Made by a program: the position numbers and the translations under genes
In this document: positions 18,340 through 27,074 of the stretch, in pieces
Numbering within the stretch: the first letter of the stretch is position 1
Layout of the letters: each line of letters begins with the position of its first letter
The notes under the pieces: model-generated
Told to the model about the DNA's origin: nothing
Seen by the model: the letters and a program-made list of their open reading frames with translations, nothing else
Databases searched by the model: none
Origin: CAJQQY01 sp964564545
GTDB lineage: Bacteria; Bacteroidota; Bacteroidia; Chitinophagales; Saprospiraceae
Reading direction: 5' to 3'
DNA: 64,000 nucleotides
Assembly: GCA_964564545.1 (NCBI GenBank)
Contig: CAZMBP010000044.1
Span: 1 to 64,000 of the forward strand

Positions 18340-18682
18340 ATTTATTGTTTTTGTATAAAAAAGTGCTTCTAAAATTTACTCGCAAAATACGAGATGAATT
18401 TCAATTTTTAGTAATAAAAACTCGCTAGGTTAGTAAACAATGATAAGATAGTGCAACAGTAGTTAGATAGACTTGTTCTAAGAATAATATTCCATTTTAA
18501 TTAATGTGTAAAATACAATAAAATTTATTTTTTCGTCAAAAAAATTGGAAATGTGATAGATAGGTGACGTTAGGGAATTTTCTCGAAACCTTAGGCAACC
18601 TTTTTGAGATGGGGTTCCAGTTTTAAGAAGAGAAGAATTAGGAGAAGGGATGATTAAAGAGAGAAAGAAATCTAAAACTAAT
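18340..18682. other. Intergenic region upstream of the giant mosaic gene
   Basis: No gene. A near-match to a minus-strand -7 box (TATTTTG, one base short of TAnnTTTG) lies at about 18386-18392. Nothing else stands out. Confidence 0.35.
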
Positions 18683-19387
18683 CTATAAGCTAAACATCCG
18701 TTTTATCTCATTCGATCTCCTACGAGAAACTTCAATCTCCTCCCCCGACTTCATTGTAATTTTTAATTTTCCATTAAACCAAGTATCTAATTTCTCGATA
18801 TAATTAAGATTAATAATCTGCTGTCGATTGACTCGAAAAAAAGTACTTTCATCCAATACCTCTTCCAAATAATTCAAACTCCGCTGAACCAAAGGTTTAT
18901 TTTCATCAAAATAAATTCGAGAGTAATTCCCGACTGACTCAAAAATCCGAATATCGCTAATTTTTACAAACCAACATTTCTCTCCATCTCTTACAAAAAT
19001 TTGTTGTGTGGGAAAACCAGAACGTTTCATTTTCGTTTTTCCTAAATCCAATTTAGCAATCGCTTTTTCTAAACGTTCTTTTTTAATTGGCTTTAAAACA
19101 TAATCAATAGCATTATAATCAAATGATTTGATAGCATATTCATCGTAAGCAGTTGTAAAAATCACTTTGGGAATTTGATCTAAACTTTCCAAAAATTCAA
19201 AGCCGTTCATTCCTGGCAAGTGAATATCTAGAAACACAACTTCTGGTGAAAATTTTTCTAACAATGCTTTTGCATATTCTCCATTCTCCGCTTCCATAAT
19301 CTCATCAAAAGCATCGATATCCGACAAAATCGAAACTATTTCCTTGCGAGCCAACCTTGAATCTTCAACTACTAAACACTTACTCAT
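18683..19387 (-). CDS. LytTR-family response regulator
   Basis: 234 residues. Receiver domain (1-~120) has acidic residues near E8-D9, phospho-acceptor D54 in V-F-L-D-I-H-L-P-G-M-N-G, and K98 in L-K-P-I. The C-terminal LytTR DNA-binding domain (~130-234) has the F-F-R-V-N-R-Q-Q-I-I-N motif and ends S-R-R-R-S-N-E-I-K. LytTR proteins bind direct repeats about two helical turns apart. Its start overlaps the end of the kinase gene by four bases (ATGA), so the two are translationally coupled and form one system of the YehU/YehT (BtsS/BtsR) type. A matching direct-repeat site lies upstream of the hydrolase gene that precedes the pair. Confidence 0.95.
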   Translation of the reverse strand: MSKCLVVEDSRLARKEIVSILSDIDAFDEIMEAENGEYAKALLEKFSPEVVFLDIHLPGMNGFEFLESLDQIPKVIFTTAYDEYAIKSFDYNAIDYVLKPIKKERLEKAIAKLDLGKTKMKRSGFPTQQIFVRDGEKCWFVKISDIRIFESVGNYSRIYFDENKPLVQRSLNYLEEVLDESTFFRVNRQQIINLNYIEKLDTWFNGKLKITMKSGEEIEVSRRRSNEIKRMFSL

Positions 19388-20418
19388 ACCATTGGAATTT
19401 TTATAGAAGCCAAAACAAAATTATTGATCTCTGACATTTTCAATTTAGCCTTTCCATTATAAATTAAATCTAAACGTTGACGAATATTTTCTAATCCAAC
19501 TCCCAATTTATCTCCCAATTTGGATGACATTTTCAGGTTGCCCGTATTTTTTACATTGATATTTAAAAACCCATTCCCCTGATCAATATCAATTAAAACA
19601 GAACCGCCTTCTTTAAATTGTGAGATGCCATGTTTCACGGCATTTTCTACGAGAAGTTGTAACATCATAGGTGGTAATTCTGCTTGCTCCAAACCTTCAT
19701 CCACCTTAATTTTATACTTCAATTTATCTTCATACTGAATTGACAACAATTCCAAATATTGATTAACAATATTCAATTCCTCTTTCAAATTGACTTTAGA
19801 TTGATCCGTGTTTTTTAGAGCATATCTAAAAAGATCAGAAAAATTCAACAGCATTTCACGAGCCTTTTCTTTGTCTTCCAATATTAGCGAACGAATATTA
19901 TTGAGAGTATTAAAAACAAAATGGGGGTTGATTTGTGACTTAAGAGAACCAAGTTGAGCATCTTTCATTTCGGCTGCCAACTTCCATTTTTCGACTTCCG
20001 CTTGGTTCCAATTATTAAAATAATGAACACAAAAATAAATCATATTCCAAGCCAACATCATAATGAAGGCAATCATAAAATTGGAAAAAATGGTTGGATA
20101 TATTACCTCTCTTACTTGAAAAACATAAATTATTATTCCAAAAATAATTGCTACAAAAAATGATGTCAACAAAAAAGTCGAACCAATAATCAAAAACAAC
20201 ATTTTCCCAAACCCCCACCTTTTCCAATTCTTATTCCTAATAAATGATCGATAAGTAGATGTTACCAATAACCCAGTTAAGGTTGGAAAAATGCAATTCA
20301 TGATTAACATTTTAAGAGAAATTTCGACTGTACTCTGCACCAAAAAATTGGAAAGACCAAATAAGCTCCAACCAATTAATTGTGCAATCCAAAAATTTCT
20401 ATTCCCTGTTTTTATCAT
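19384..20418 (-). CDS. LytS-type sensor histidine kinase
   Basis: 344 residues. Four hydrophobic helices (about 12-30, 36-55, 73-100, 108-133) form a membrane domain without a large sensor loop; the cytoplasmic part has the His_kinase motif with phospho-acceptor H166 in S-Q-I-N-P-H-F-V-F-N-T-L-N-N and the ATPase box L-L-V-E-N-A-V-K-H-G. This class phosphorylates LytTR regulators; the signal is unknown. The gene lies 128 bases after the hydrolase stop, across a structured intergenic stretch, and overlaps the response regulator by four bases. Confidence 0.95.
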   Translation of the reverse strand: MIKTGNRNFWIAQLIGWSLFGLSNFLVQSTVEISLKMLIMNCIFPTLTGLLVTSTYRSFIRNKNWKRWGFGKMLFLIIGSTFLLTSFFVAIIFGIIIYVFQVREVIYPTIFSNFMIAFIMMLAWNMIYFCVHYFNNWNQAEVEKWKLAAEMKDAQLGSLKSQINPHFVFNTLNNIRSLILEDKEKAREMLLNFSDLFRYALKNTDQSKVNLKEELNIVNQYLELLSIQYEDKLKYKIKVDEGLEQAELPPMMLQLLVENAVKHGISQFKEGGSVLIDIDQGNGFLNINVKNTGNLKMSSKLGDKLGVGLENIRQRLDLIYNGKAKLKMSEINNFVLASIKIPMV

Positions 20419-20438
20419 GATGAATATTTTAGTGTAAT

Positions 20439-20546
20439 ATTTTTTGCCGCTGAATTTGTCTAACTTTTTTCAAGATATTTCGCTGACTAAGATTAATATC
20501 TGTGGAAAGTCATATGAAAAGTCAGTCCAAGTCAGCGGCAAAAAAA
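20439..20546. repeat. Structured intergenic inverted repeat between hydrolase and kinase genes
   Basis: Outer arms (20439-20453 and 20532-20546) are inverted copies; an inner pair of 7-base arms (20473-20479 and 20505-20511) is nested within. The outer arm begins right at the hydrolase stop codon. It could attenuate transcription from the hydrolase into the kinase genes, or be a dispersed palindromic element. Confidence 0.65.
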
Positions 20547-21941
20547 TCACATTCCAAGAATCCAATCAGAAACAAATTTCATCGCCTCCTCATTAAAAGT
20601 CTCTTCTATTTTTGCATACTCAGAAGGAGCGCCAGTTTCCGCTTTTTGAAATAAATGATTCAAGCCTTTGAATTCTTTTATCGTTACATTTTTATTCCTA
20701 GCTTTCGCTAAGCTATTTTTTATTCCTTCTAAATTTTCCTTTGAAGTCACCTGCAGATCCAATTCACCATTAACCGCTAAGACTGGACATTTCACTTTTG
20801 ACAAATAAGTTGCTGGATCAAATTGCATAAAATAAAGGAACCAATTATCTAACATCATTCCTAACTGATCTTCAATAAATTTTTCTTTACTCTCTCCTTC
20901 CTTTTCCTCAGCAGGCAACATTTCAAACCCTTCTGACAATATCTCTGTCAAACCTTTTCGCAATTCGTCTTTGCTCATTTTAGAATTGTCATACATATAA
21001 TTGAAAACCTGCTTCGTAATCTTAGTATTCGTTTCTCGCAATTCTGAATCTACTCCTTCCGCCTCTGAAATTTTATCCGTTTGCAACATCATCAATTCGG
21101 GAATTTTAATTCCTGGCCCTGCCAAAAGCACGATAAAATCAACATCTTCATTTTCACTTGCAACCATTGGAGCAATCATTCCACCTTCACTATGTCCACA
21201 CAATCCAATTTTTTTCCCAGTCATATCTTTTCTATTTTTCAAAAAAGAAACGGCGGCATTGACATCATCAGCAAAGTCTCTGGAAGTCGAACCTTTAAAT
21301 GTTCCAGTTGATTTAGCTACCCCTCGATCATCATATCGAAGCACCGCAATTCCCCTTTTAGTAAAATGATCTGACAATACTAAAAAAGGTTTGTGTCCGA
21401 TTAATTCTTCATTTCGATCTTGTGGCCCAGAACCTGTGATGAGTACCACTACTTCTTCAAATTTACCACCAGGAGGAGTCGTTAAAGTTCCAGCTAATAC
21501 ATGTCCACCCTTTGGGTTTTCAAATTTCACCTCCTCTTGTCCATAGTCAAAAGTTTTAGGTTCTTGTGGTCGAACCAATTCTTTTTTCTCTACTTTCTCA
21601 CGAGTCATTTTTAATGGCATAGACATTGGACCTTGGTTAAAAGTTCCTTCGATTTCTGTTCCATCACTATTTAAGATAGCCGTATATTTCAATCCTATAT
21701 TTGACATCTCAATCGTCAACTCTTTACCATCCAAAACTACTTTTTCAACTGGAATTCCATTCGCTCCTTGATCAGGACTATCCATGGTTGCTTTCAATTT
21801 TTCGCCATCTTCTGTAATGTGAAAAACGAGACGCAACTGCATGCCTTGTACATCCAAAGCTCCATTCCAATCGCCCAGAACATTTTGTGCATTGATAAAA
21901 TTTGAAATTGCTAAAAGGAAAACAACCATTATTTTTTTCAT
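20547..21941 (-). CDS. Exported alpha/beta hydrolase (serine esterase/aminopeptidase type)
   Basis: 464 residues from the ATG at 21941, which begins a clear signal peptide (M-K-K-I-M-V-V-F-L-L, cleavage near Q19); a start 18 codons earlier would hide it. Residues ~22-115 form a small lipocalin-like beta domain. The alpha/beta hydrolase domain (~145-460) has G-S-G-P-Q-D-R-N (170-177), nucleophile S251 in G-H-S-E-G-G, a likely acid near D392 (G-E-L-D) and H429 (L-N-H-L-F). Family members are broad esterases or peptidases; substrate unknown, location periplasmic or outer face. Upstream lie a TACATTTG box and paired direct repeats that look like a LytTR operator, suggesting control by the kinase/regulator pair encoded just downstream. 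Confidence 0.9.
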   Translation of the reverse strand: MKKIMVVFLLAISNFINAQNVLGDWNGALDVQGMQLRLVFHITEDGEKLKATMDSPDQGANGIPVEKVVLDGKELTIEMSNIGLKYTAILNSDGTEIEGTFNQGPMSMPLKMTREKVEKKELVRPQEPKTFDYGQEEVKFENPKGGHVLAGTLTTPPGGKFEEVVVLITGSGPQDRNEELIGHKPFLVLSDHFTKRGIAVLRYDDRGVAKSTGTFKGSTSRDFADDVNAAVSFLKNRKDMTGKKIGLCGHSEGGMIAPMVASENEDVDFIVLLAGPGIKIPELMMLQTDKISEAEGVDSELRETNTKITKQVFNYMYDNSKMSKDELRKGLTEILSEGFEMLPAEEKEGESKEKFIEDQLGMMLDNWFLYFMQFDPATYLSKVKCPVLAVNGELDLQVTSKENLEGIKNSLAKARNKNVTIKEFKGLNHLFQKAETGAPSEYAKIEETFNEEAMKFVSDWILGM

Positions 21942-21971
21942 GATATTTAATATTTGATGTTTGTAATACGT

Positions 21972-21979
21972 CAAATGTA
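21972..21979 (-). promoter_or_regulatory. -7 box TACATTTG of the hydrolase gene
   Basis: Exact TAnnTTTG match on the minus strand, ending 31 bases before the ATG. It sits 32 bases downstream of the direct-repeat operator candidate. Confidence 0.55.
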
Positions 21980-22010
21980 GGAAGTAAAATATCAAATATT
22001 ATTGGAATAG

Positions 22011-22042
22011 TGATGAGTGGTTGTAAAAAATGATGAGTGGTT
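22011..22042 (-). promoter_or_regulatory. Candidate LytTR operator: two direct repeats, 20-bp period
   Basis: A 12-base sequence (AACCACTCATCA on the minus strand) occurs twice, at 22011-22022 and 22031-22042, starting 20 bp apart. Each contains ACCACTCA. The E. coli LytTR regulator YehT/BtsR is known to bind two ACC(G/A)CT(C/T)A motifs about 13 bp apart, so motif and spacing agree closely (12 bp here). Position is just upstream of the expected -33 region, as for an activator. Confidence 0.6.
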
Positions 22043-22069
22043 TTTTGGTTAATTAGGACTTTAATTTTG

Positions 22070-22144
22070 AAAAAAAAAGGAATAACCATTTTCCAAGTTT
22101 AGCAAAAATCTAAATTTTCACTTCCACCGAAATTGGTTATTCCT
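22070..22144 (-). terminator. Long-loop hairpin after the 582-residue T9SS substrate gene
   Basis: 11-base arms (22078-22088 and 22134-22144), 45-base loop, with an eight-A run (minus-strand T) at 22071-22078. It probably ends the leftward transcript. Confidence 0.55.
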
Positions 22145-22165
22145 AGTTGGATATTTGATATTCCC

Positions 22166-23914
22166 TTACTCTCCTATCACTATTTTTTTATAAAAAACTC
22201 CGCTGGCTGTTTTCCCTTTTAAAAAATAAATCCCACTTGAAGTATTTTGTAAATGTATTGTTAATTGATTTTCAATATCTTCAATCTTCTCCCAAATCAT
22301 TTTCCCTGAAACATCAAAAACTTGTACTTGAGAGATTTTTTCATTTGGAAAATCTAATTCAAAAGTTCCATTATTTGGATTTGGATAAAGCGTAATATTT
22401 TTTCCGAAATCTATATTTTCATCAGAGGAAATAATCGCACACGGATTTGAATCTAATCCATAATTGTCGTACCAATTACGCAATTGTTCTACTTCATCAA
22501 ACATCAAAGTTACATTTCCCAATCTATCCAATCCATCTCCCTGATGAAATGACCAAGCAATCGTTGTCTCAAAAACCTCTTGAGAATTCAAAGACACATC
22601 TAAATTCGGATTACCAAAATCAAATTTCCCAGTAGAAGCAACAGCTCGAATATCTCCTCCAGATGAAGAAATAGACTCCAATGACCACTCATTCAAATCA
22701 TTCGGATCACCTGAAAAAATATGATCTACTAAATCTGTACTTAATGGATTATAACCATTTCCGCCCTCTGTAAGTGGCGTCCCATCTCTCCAAGATCCCG
22801 ATAAATAATTAAAATATTCAGCAGGAATATTAGGGTCTGTTGTTCCAGGTGGGGGATTTCCAATTCCACCATTTTGATAAGTCATAAAGTGCTGCATTTC
22901 AGTATCCATAAATGTCACGGCTTGCACAGGAGGTTGTGTTCCATAAGTTGAAATTCCACCTTGGCAACCTCCATTGGTATCACCATCAATTTGATCTTGG
23001 TTATAAGCATAAAAAGTATTCAAATCAGGATTACATCCTAGGTAATCATCAGTAAAACATCCTAGATCAAAATCTACCCATAAGCCTACATGCATGGAAT
23101 CCAAAGGATCTTGTCCTCGATTAATTACTCGATAAGAAGTAAAAATAGTATTGTCCAAAACTGGTGCAAGAGGACACTCCACACTCCAAGTTGTCATCTG
23201 AATTTCTACTCGAGTAGACTGTCCAAAACCAAATCCTAAATCATTAAAAACCGACCATGACATTTGAGAAGGAATTAAGTTTCCATTTTCCAATGGTGTT
23301 GGAAAATCTCCATCCATGGCATCATACTCTCCATCAAAATTTCGATCAAAGAAAGGTGCTAACCCTTGAGCACTCGTAGATTGATCAGGCAAATCAAATC
23401 CATTTACTGAGAAAAAATCATTGTTGCCTTTACAAGGAAATCCTAAAATATTTGGGTTAGGGTTATCAATAACTCCATTGTCTTCAAAATCTAATAAATG
23501 GAGTTGGATTTCTGTTTTGGTCACCGTCCATATTTTATTCCAATTCGTACAGGTATCTGCACCGATCGTTCCTACATCGGTCAACGGTCCTGGCAAATAA
23601 TTACTTGCCCCTGATCCATAATCTACAGTAGCTAATCTTAAAACTCCATTATCGGGCAATCCTGAAAATCCTCCTATCCATAGTCCTCCTGCAAAAATAG
23701 TTGCTGGGCTTTCAGCATTTTGATACGGAACTTGAAAAGCTGAAAAATTCCCTCCACCATCTCGAAAGAGGTAACCACCATTAGAAACTTTTGCATTGAT
23801 ATTATTAGTGTTGATATTGACGTGAGCAGAAGGTTCAGGACAACCTACCTGTGTAAAACTAATGTGGGTAAAATAGCATAGTGCTGCTAAAATTAGTGTA
23901 ACGTGCTTTTTCAT
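22166..23914 (-). CDS. Secreted protein with T9SS type A sorting domain
   Basis: 582 residues. Signal peptide at 1-~22. The body is rich in Gly, Asn, Asp and aromatic residues and has Cys pairs; I recognise no enzyme family. It contains D-x-N-x-D-G-E-Y-D and D-N-G-V-I-D loops that could bind calcium. The last ~80 residues are a type A sorting domain (L-Y-P-N-P-N-N-G-T-F-E-L-D then S-G-K-M-I-W and S-S-G-I-Y-F-L-K-G), so it is secreted by T9SS and anchored at or released from the surface. Similar large proteins of unknown role are frequent in saprospiral genomes. Confidence 0.85.
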   Translation of the reverse strand: MKKHVTLILAALCYFTHISFTQVGCPEPSAHVNINTNNINAKVSNGGYLFRDGGGNFSAFQVPYQNAESPATIFAGGLWIGGFSGLPDNGVLRLATVDYGSGASNYLPGPLTDVGTIGADTCTNWNKIWTVTKTEIQLHLLDFEDNGVIDNPNPNILGFPCKGNNDFFSVNGFDLPDQSTSAQGLAPFFDRNFDGEYDAMDGDFPTPLENGNLIPSQMSWSVFNDLGFGFGQSTRVEIQMTTWSVECPLAPVLDNTIFTSYRVINRGQDPLDSMHVGLWVDFDLGCFTDDYLGCNPDLNTFYAYNQDQIDGDTNGGCQGGISTYGTQPPVQAVTFMDTEMQHFMTYQNGGIGNPPPGTTDPNIPAEYFNYLSGSWRDGTPLTEGGNGYNPLSTDLVDHIFSGDPNDLNEWSLESISSSGGDIRAVASTGKFDFGNPNLDVSLNSQEVFETTIAWSFHQGDGLDRLGNVTLMFDEVEQLRNWYDNYGLDSNPCAIISSDENIDFGKNITLYPNPNNGTFELDFPNEKISQVQVFDVSGKMIWEKIEDIENQLTIHLQNTSSGIYFLKGKTASGVFYKKIVIGE

Positions 23915-24011
23915 AATTTTAATTTTTTGATAAAAAAAGTTGTGATTTTACATCAAAGTAAAACAATTCATCATACATTTTCTTACCAAAAAATAATTCA
24001 ATGTCAGGTTT

Positions 24012-24197
24012 CTATTTTTGCTTCATCAGAAATTCTTCTTTAGTAGCTTCCTCACTTTCTGTATAAAAAAGAGCCGTATTATCTATTTCTTCATTTTGTA
24101 AATGTTTTGTTGGAAAAAACATACTCGCCCATTGTACTTGGGTAAACAAGTAAAATAACAATACTCCTGCAATAAATTTGAAGTGTGACTTTTTCAT
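24012..24197 (-). CDS. Small hypothetical protein with one hydrophobic N-terminal segment
   Basis: 61 residues: M-K-K-S-H-F then a hydrophobic helix (about 8-22) and a charged, acidic C-terminal part. It could be a membrane-anchored or secreted peptide. I recognise no family. It lies between the T9SS substrate gene and a large palindrome on its upstream side, and has a reasonable ATG. It may be a chance frame, so confidence is moderate. Confidence 0.5.
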   Translation of the reverse strand: MKKSHFKFIAGVLLFYLFTQVQWASMFFPTKHLQNEEIDNTALFYTESEEATKEEFLMKQK

Positions 24198-24216
24198 ATT
24201 CTTTTGAGGTTTCAGA

Positions 24217-24310
24217 TAGTAACGTAGTGGTCTGCTTTAGCTGACCGTGAAATAATTTTCATAGTTGTGAAAAATTTTAAGGTCAGCTAAAGCAGACCAC
24301 TACGTTACTA
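24217..24310. repeat. Large perfect palindrome (30-bp arms), REPIN-like
   Basis: Arms 24217-24246 and 24281-24310 are perfect inverted copies separated by 34 bases. Each arm also contains its own imperfect palindrome (GGTC-T-GCT-TT-AGC-T-GACC), so the whole is two palindromic units in inverted orientation, the layout of REPIN elements. It lies between two leftward genes and could also stop transcription. Confidence 0.85.
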
Positions 24311-24321
24311 CCTGACTCCAT

Positions 24322-26022
24322 TTAAATTGTATTTGGAAAAACTAAATAAAACATAATGTACGCCATCAACAATGTCAATAATAAATTAAACGTCTGTCCA
24401 ACCACATAAAGCACCAAAGGTTTCCCACCAGAAAAATGATGTTTCAATTCTACAAAATTCGTAGACAAACCAATGCTCACAAATGCCAAACAAAATAACC
24501 AACCTCTAACATTTTTGGAAAGTCCACCTATTACTCCTTGATCAATAATGGTATAAGCGTGATTATCCCCTAAGGAAATATAAATCAATGTAAACAAAAT
24601 CGAGGCTCCAATAAATCCTAAAATGAACTTTGGAAATCGTTTCCACACTTCAGATAAACCTACTTTTGCTTTTTCAGTTGTGGAATCAACATCCACTTTT
24701 GTTGTAAAATAAACTGCCACTCCAAAAGCAATAATTCCAATCAAAACATTTTGAATCATTTTAATTGTCGCAGCTACACTCAATGCTTTATCTCCTAAAA
24801 ATTCACCTGCTGCAACCACCGCTCCCGTCGCATCAATTGTCCCTCCAATCCAAGCGCCACCCAATACTTCTGGTAGACCTAACGCTTTGATTATCAATGG
24901 CAAAACAATCATCATCACCGAGGTAAATGTCATCGACAAACCTATGGCCAATGTCAGTTCCTCCTTCTTAGCATTACATGCGGCAGCTGTTGCTACCGCT
25001 GCTGAAACTCCACAAACTGACATGTCTGCCGAGATGACCATATTCAGAGTTTTGCTTTTTATTTTTAATATTTTTTGACCGAACACATAAGTTGAAATCA
25101 AAACAATTGGAGTCACCACCCATGCCACAAAAATGCCAGGCAATCCAATAGCTAAAACTTTATTGAACAAAACTTCTGCGCCCAACAAGACTAAACCAGT
25201 TTTGATAAACCAAGAAGTTTGTAAAGCGGGTTTTGCCCAATCAGGCGTTCCAATAGTATTCGAAATGAGTAATCCTAAAATGATCGCCCACGCTGCATAA
25301 CCTATTCCCATCGCTTTCATATTCACCTGTGCTCCAAATAAATAAGCCACAATTGCAATCAAAAAAACAAAGGCAAATCCTTTCGCAAATGCTGATCGTT
25401 TTTTTCCCAAATAAAAAATACCTGGCAAAAAGAGCATACTCAATATGACAAACCACAATAACATCCAACCTAATTTAAATGGATTTGATGCTTTTGATTT
25501 TTTTCTAATTTTATCAGCTCGATCTCTAGCTCGATACCATTGTTCAACAGCAGTTTCCGCTTCCAAATTAAGCGCTACATTTTTGTAATCTTCACTTGCA
25601 GATTTTGCTTGAGCTTCTTCCGCTATTTTAAATTGATTTTTAGTTCTTTCAACAGAATTAGCTAATTTGATGGTGAGTGCCTTTTTTTCTGCTTCGTTTT
25701 TTGCAGAACTTTTATAGAAAGCAGATAATGGATTTTTATCCCAACTTGAAGGTTTCGAAGTCAGTTTTTTGAAAAATTTACCGATGGGTTCAGAAGACGC
25801 TTTAATTTTTTGTTTGGAGCGAAATGCATCATACCATTCAATGGTTTTGAATGGAGCTTTAGCTTTTTCTGCAGCTTGAATGGATTCGTATTTTTTATGT
25901 TGAGCAACATAATCTTCTGGAGCATTTCTAAAAAATAAAACTAGCCCTAGCAATAATACAAATCCCCCAATCCAAATCGACCAATAGTCTTCGTGGGAAA
26001 TTAAAAAATATGGTTTTTTCAT
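24322..26022 (-). CDS. YeiH-family membrane protein (putative anion/sulfate exporter) with extra charged domain
   Basis: 566 residues from the ATG at 26022, beginning the M-K-K-P-Y-F signal/TM region; an earlier start adds 12 unlikely residues. A first membrane helix (~15-33) is followed by ~130 charged residues predicted to form a coiled coil or helical domain, then about ten hydrophobic helices typical of the YeiH/UPF0324 family (N-T-I-G-T-P-D-W-A, S-A-D-M-S-V-C-G-V-S-A-A-V-A, G-G-A-W-I-G-G-T-I-D-A-T-G-A-V). YeiH proteins are ~340-480 residues and proposed to export sulfate or related anions; direct proof is limited. The charged insertion is unusual. Gene is monocistronic and diverges from thyA. 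Confidence 0.88.
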   Translation of the reverse strand: MKKPYFLISHEDYWSIWIGGFVLLLGLVLFFRNAPEDYVAQHKKYESIQAAEKAKAPFKTIEWYDAFRSKQKIKASSEPIGKFFKKLTSKPSSWDKNPLSAFYKSSAKNEAEKKALTIKLANSVERTKNQFKIAEEAQAKSASEDYKNVALNLEAETAVEQWYRARDRADKIRKKSKASNPFKLGWMLLWFVILSMLFLPGIFYLGKKRSAFAKGFAFVFLIAIVAYLFGAQVNMKAMGIGYAAWAIILGLLISNTIGTPDWAKPALQTSWFIKTGLVLLGAEVLFNKVLAIGLPGIFVAWVVTPIVLISTYVFGQKILKIKSKTLNMVISADMSVCGVSAAVATAAACNAKKEELTLAIGLSMTFTSVMMIVLPLIIKALGLPEVLGGAWIGGTIDATGAVVAAGEFLGDKALSVAATIKMIQNVLIGIIAFGVAVYFTTKVDVDSTTEKAKVGLSEVWKRFPKFILGFIGASILFTLIYISLGDNHAYTIIDQGVIGGLSKNVRGWLFCLAFVSIGLSTNFVELKHHFSGGKPLVLYVVGQTFNLLLTLLMAYIMFYLVFPNTI

Positions 26023-26113
26023 TTTGCTTCGTTTATTGTTGCTAAAGATAGAAAACATTTGAAAATGTGGAAAACTAGATTTTTTCTCAAATTAAAAAAA
26101 GCTATCTATTTCG

Positions 26114-26121
26114 TACATTTG
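26114..26121 (+). promoter_or_regulatory. -7 box TACATTTG upstream of thyA
   Basis: Exact TAnnTTTG match 94 bases before the ATG; no good -33 element is visible. Confidence 0.4.
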
Positions 26122-26215
26122 CAGAGTTTTTGAAAAATAACTCTATGGAAAAAGTAAATTTTAATAGTTCAACCTATCTCCCCTTTTTCTAATTTAAATT
26201 TAATATTCAAGACAC

Positions 26216-27010
26216 ATGAAACAGTATCTCGATCTCCTCCAACACATTGTCGATAACGGAACAGATAAAAGTGATCGTACAGGAACAGGAACCCGAAGCG
26301 TTTTTGGTTACCAAATGCGATTTGATTTGCAAGAAGGCTTCCCAATGTTGACGACAAAAAAATTACACTTACGCTCCATCATTCATGAATTGCTTTGGTT
26401 TTTGGATGGAGATACTAATGTGCAATACCTGAAAGAAAATAAAGTCCGAATTTGGGATGAATGGGCTGATGAAAATGGCGACCTCGGGCCAGTTTATGGA
26501 AAACAATGGAGAAGTTGGGAAACTCGAGATGGTGAAACTATTGACCAAATTGCACAAGCAATCGATTTGATCAAAAACAATCCAGACTCTCGACGTATTA
26601 TTGTCAATGCATGGAATGTAGGTGATTTACCAAAAATGGCATTGAGTCCTTGTCATTGTCTATTCCAATTCTATGTGGCAGATGGAAAATTAAGTTGCCA
26701 ATTATATCAACGATCAGCGGATACCTTTTTAGGGGTTCCATTTAATATTGCCTCCTATGCTTTATTGACAATGATGATGGCTCAAGTTTGTGGTTTAGAG
26801 GCAGGAGATTTTGTCCATACTTTTGGCGATGTACATTTATATCAAAATCATTTGGAACAGACTAAATTACAATTGTCTCGCGAACCTCGTTCTTTGCCTC
26901 AAATGAAAATAAATCCAGCAATAAAATCTATATTTGATTTTAAATACGAAGATTTTGAACTAACGAATTACGATCCACATCCACATATTAAGGCTGAGGT
27001 TTCGGTTTAA
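26216..27010 (+). CDS. thyA: Thymidylate synthase
   Basis: 264 residues, identical in length to E. coli ThyA. The nucleophile is C146 in S-P-C-H-C-L-F, the same number as in E. coli; R-T-G-T-G-T (21-26) and D-S-R-R-I-I-V bind phosphate, and H-L-Y-Q-N-H near the C-terminus is canonical. It converts dUMP and 5,10-methylene-THF to dTMP and DHF. No dihydrofolate reductase gene follows within the window. It is monocistronic with a weak terminator hairpin before the sigma factor gene. Confidence 0.98.
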   Translation: MKQYLDLLQHIVDNGTDKSDRTGTGTRSVFGYQMRFDLQEGFPMLTTKKLHLRSIIHELLWFLDGDTNVQYLKENKVRIWDEWADENGDLGPVYGKQWRSWETRDGETIDQIAQAIDLIKNNPDSRRIIVNAWNVGDLPKMALSPCHCLFQFYVADGKLSCQLYQRSADTFLGVPFNIASYALLTMMMAQVCGLEAGDFVHTFGDVHLYQNHLEQTKLQLSREPRSLPQMKINPAIKSIFDFKYEDFELTNYDPHPHIKAEVSV

Positions 27011-27021
27011 AAATAATAAAT

Positions 27022-27062
27022 AGCCATGCCACGGTTTGAAATCGTGAAACGGCTTTCTTTTT
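27022..27062 (+). terminator. Imperfect hairpin terminator after thyA
   Basis: Outer stem 27022-27025 with 27051-27054 and inner stem 27030-27033 with 27043-27046, followed by T-rich sequence. Confidence 0.5.
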
Positions 27063-27074
27063 CTATCACAAAAA

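Noticed and set aside
21001..21369. 122-codon plus-strand frame inside the hydrolase gene
   Set aside because: Antisense to a well-supported enzyme with an intact catalytic motif.
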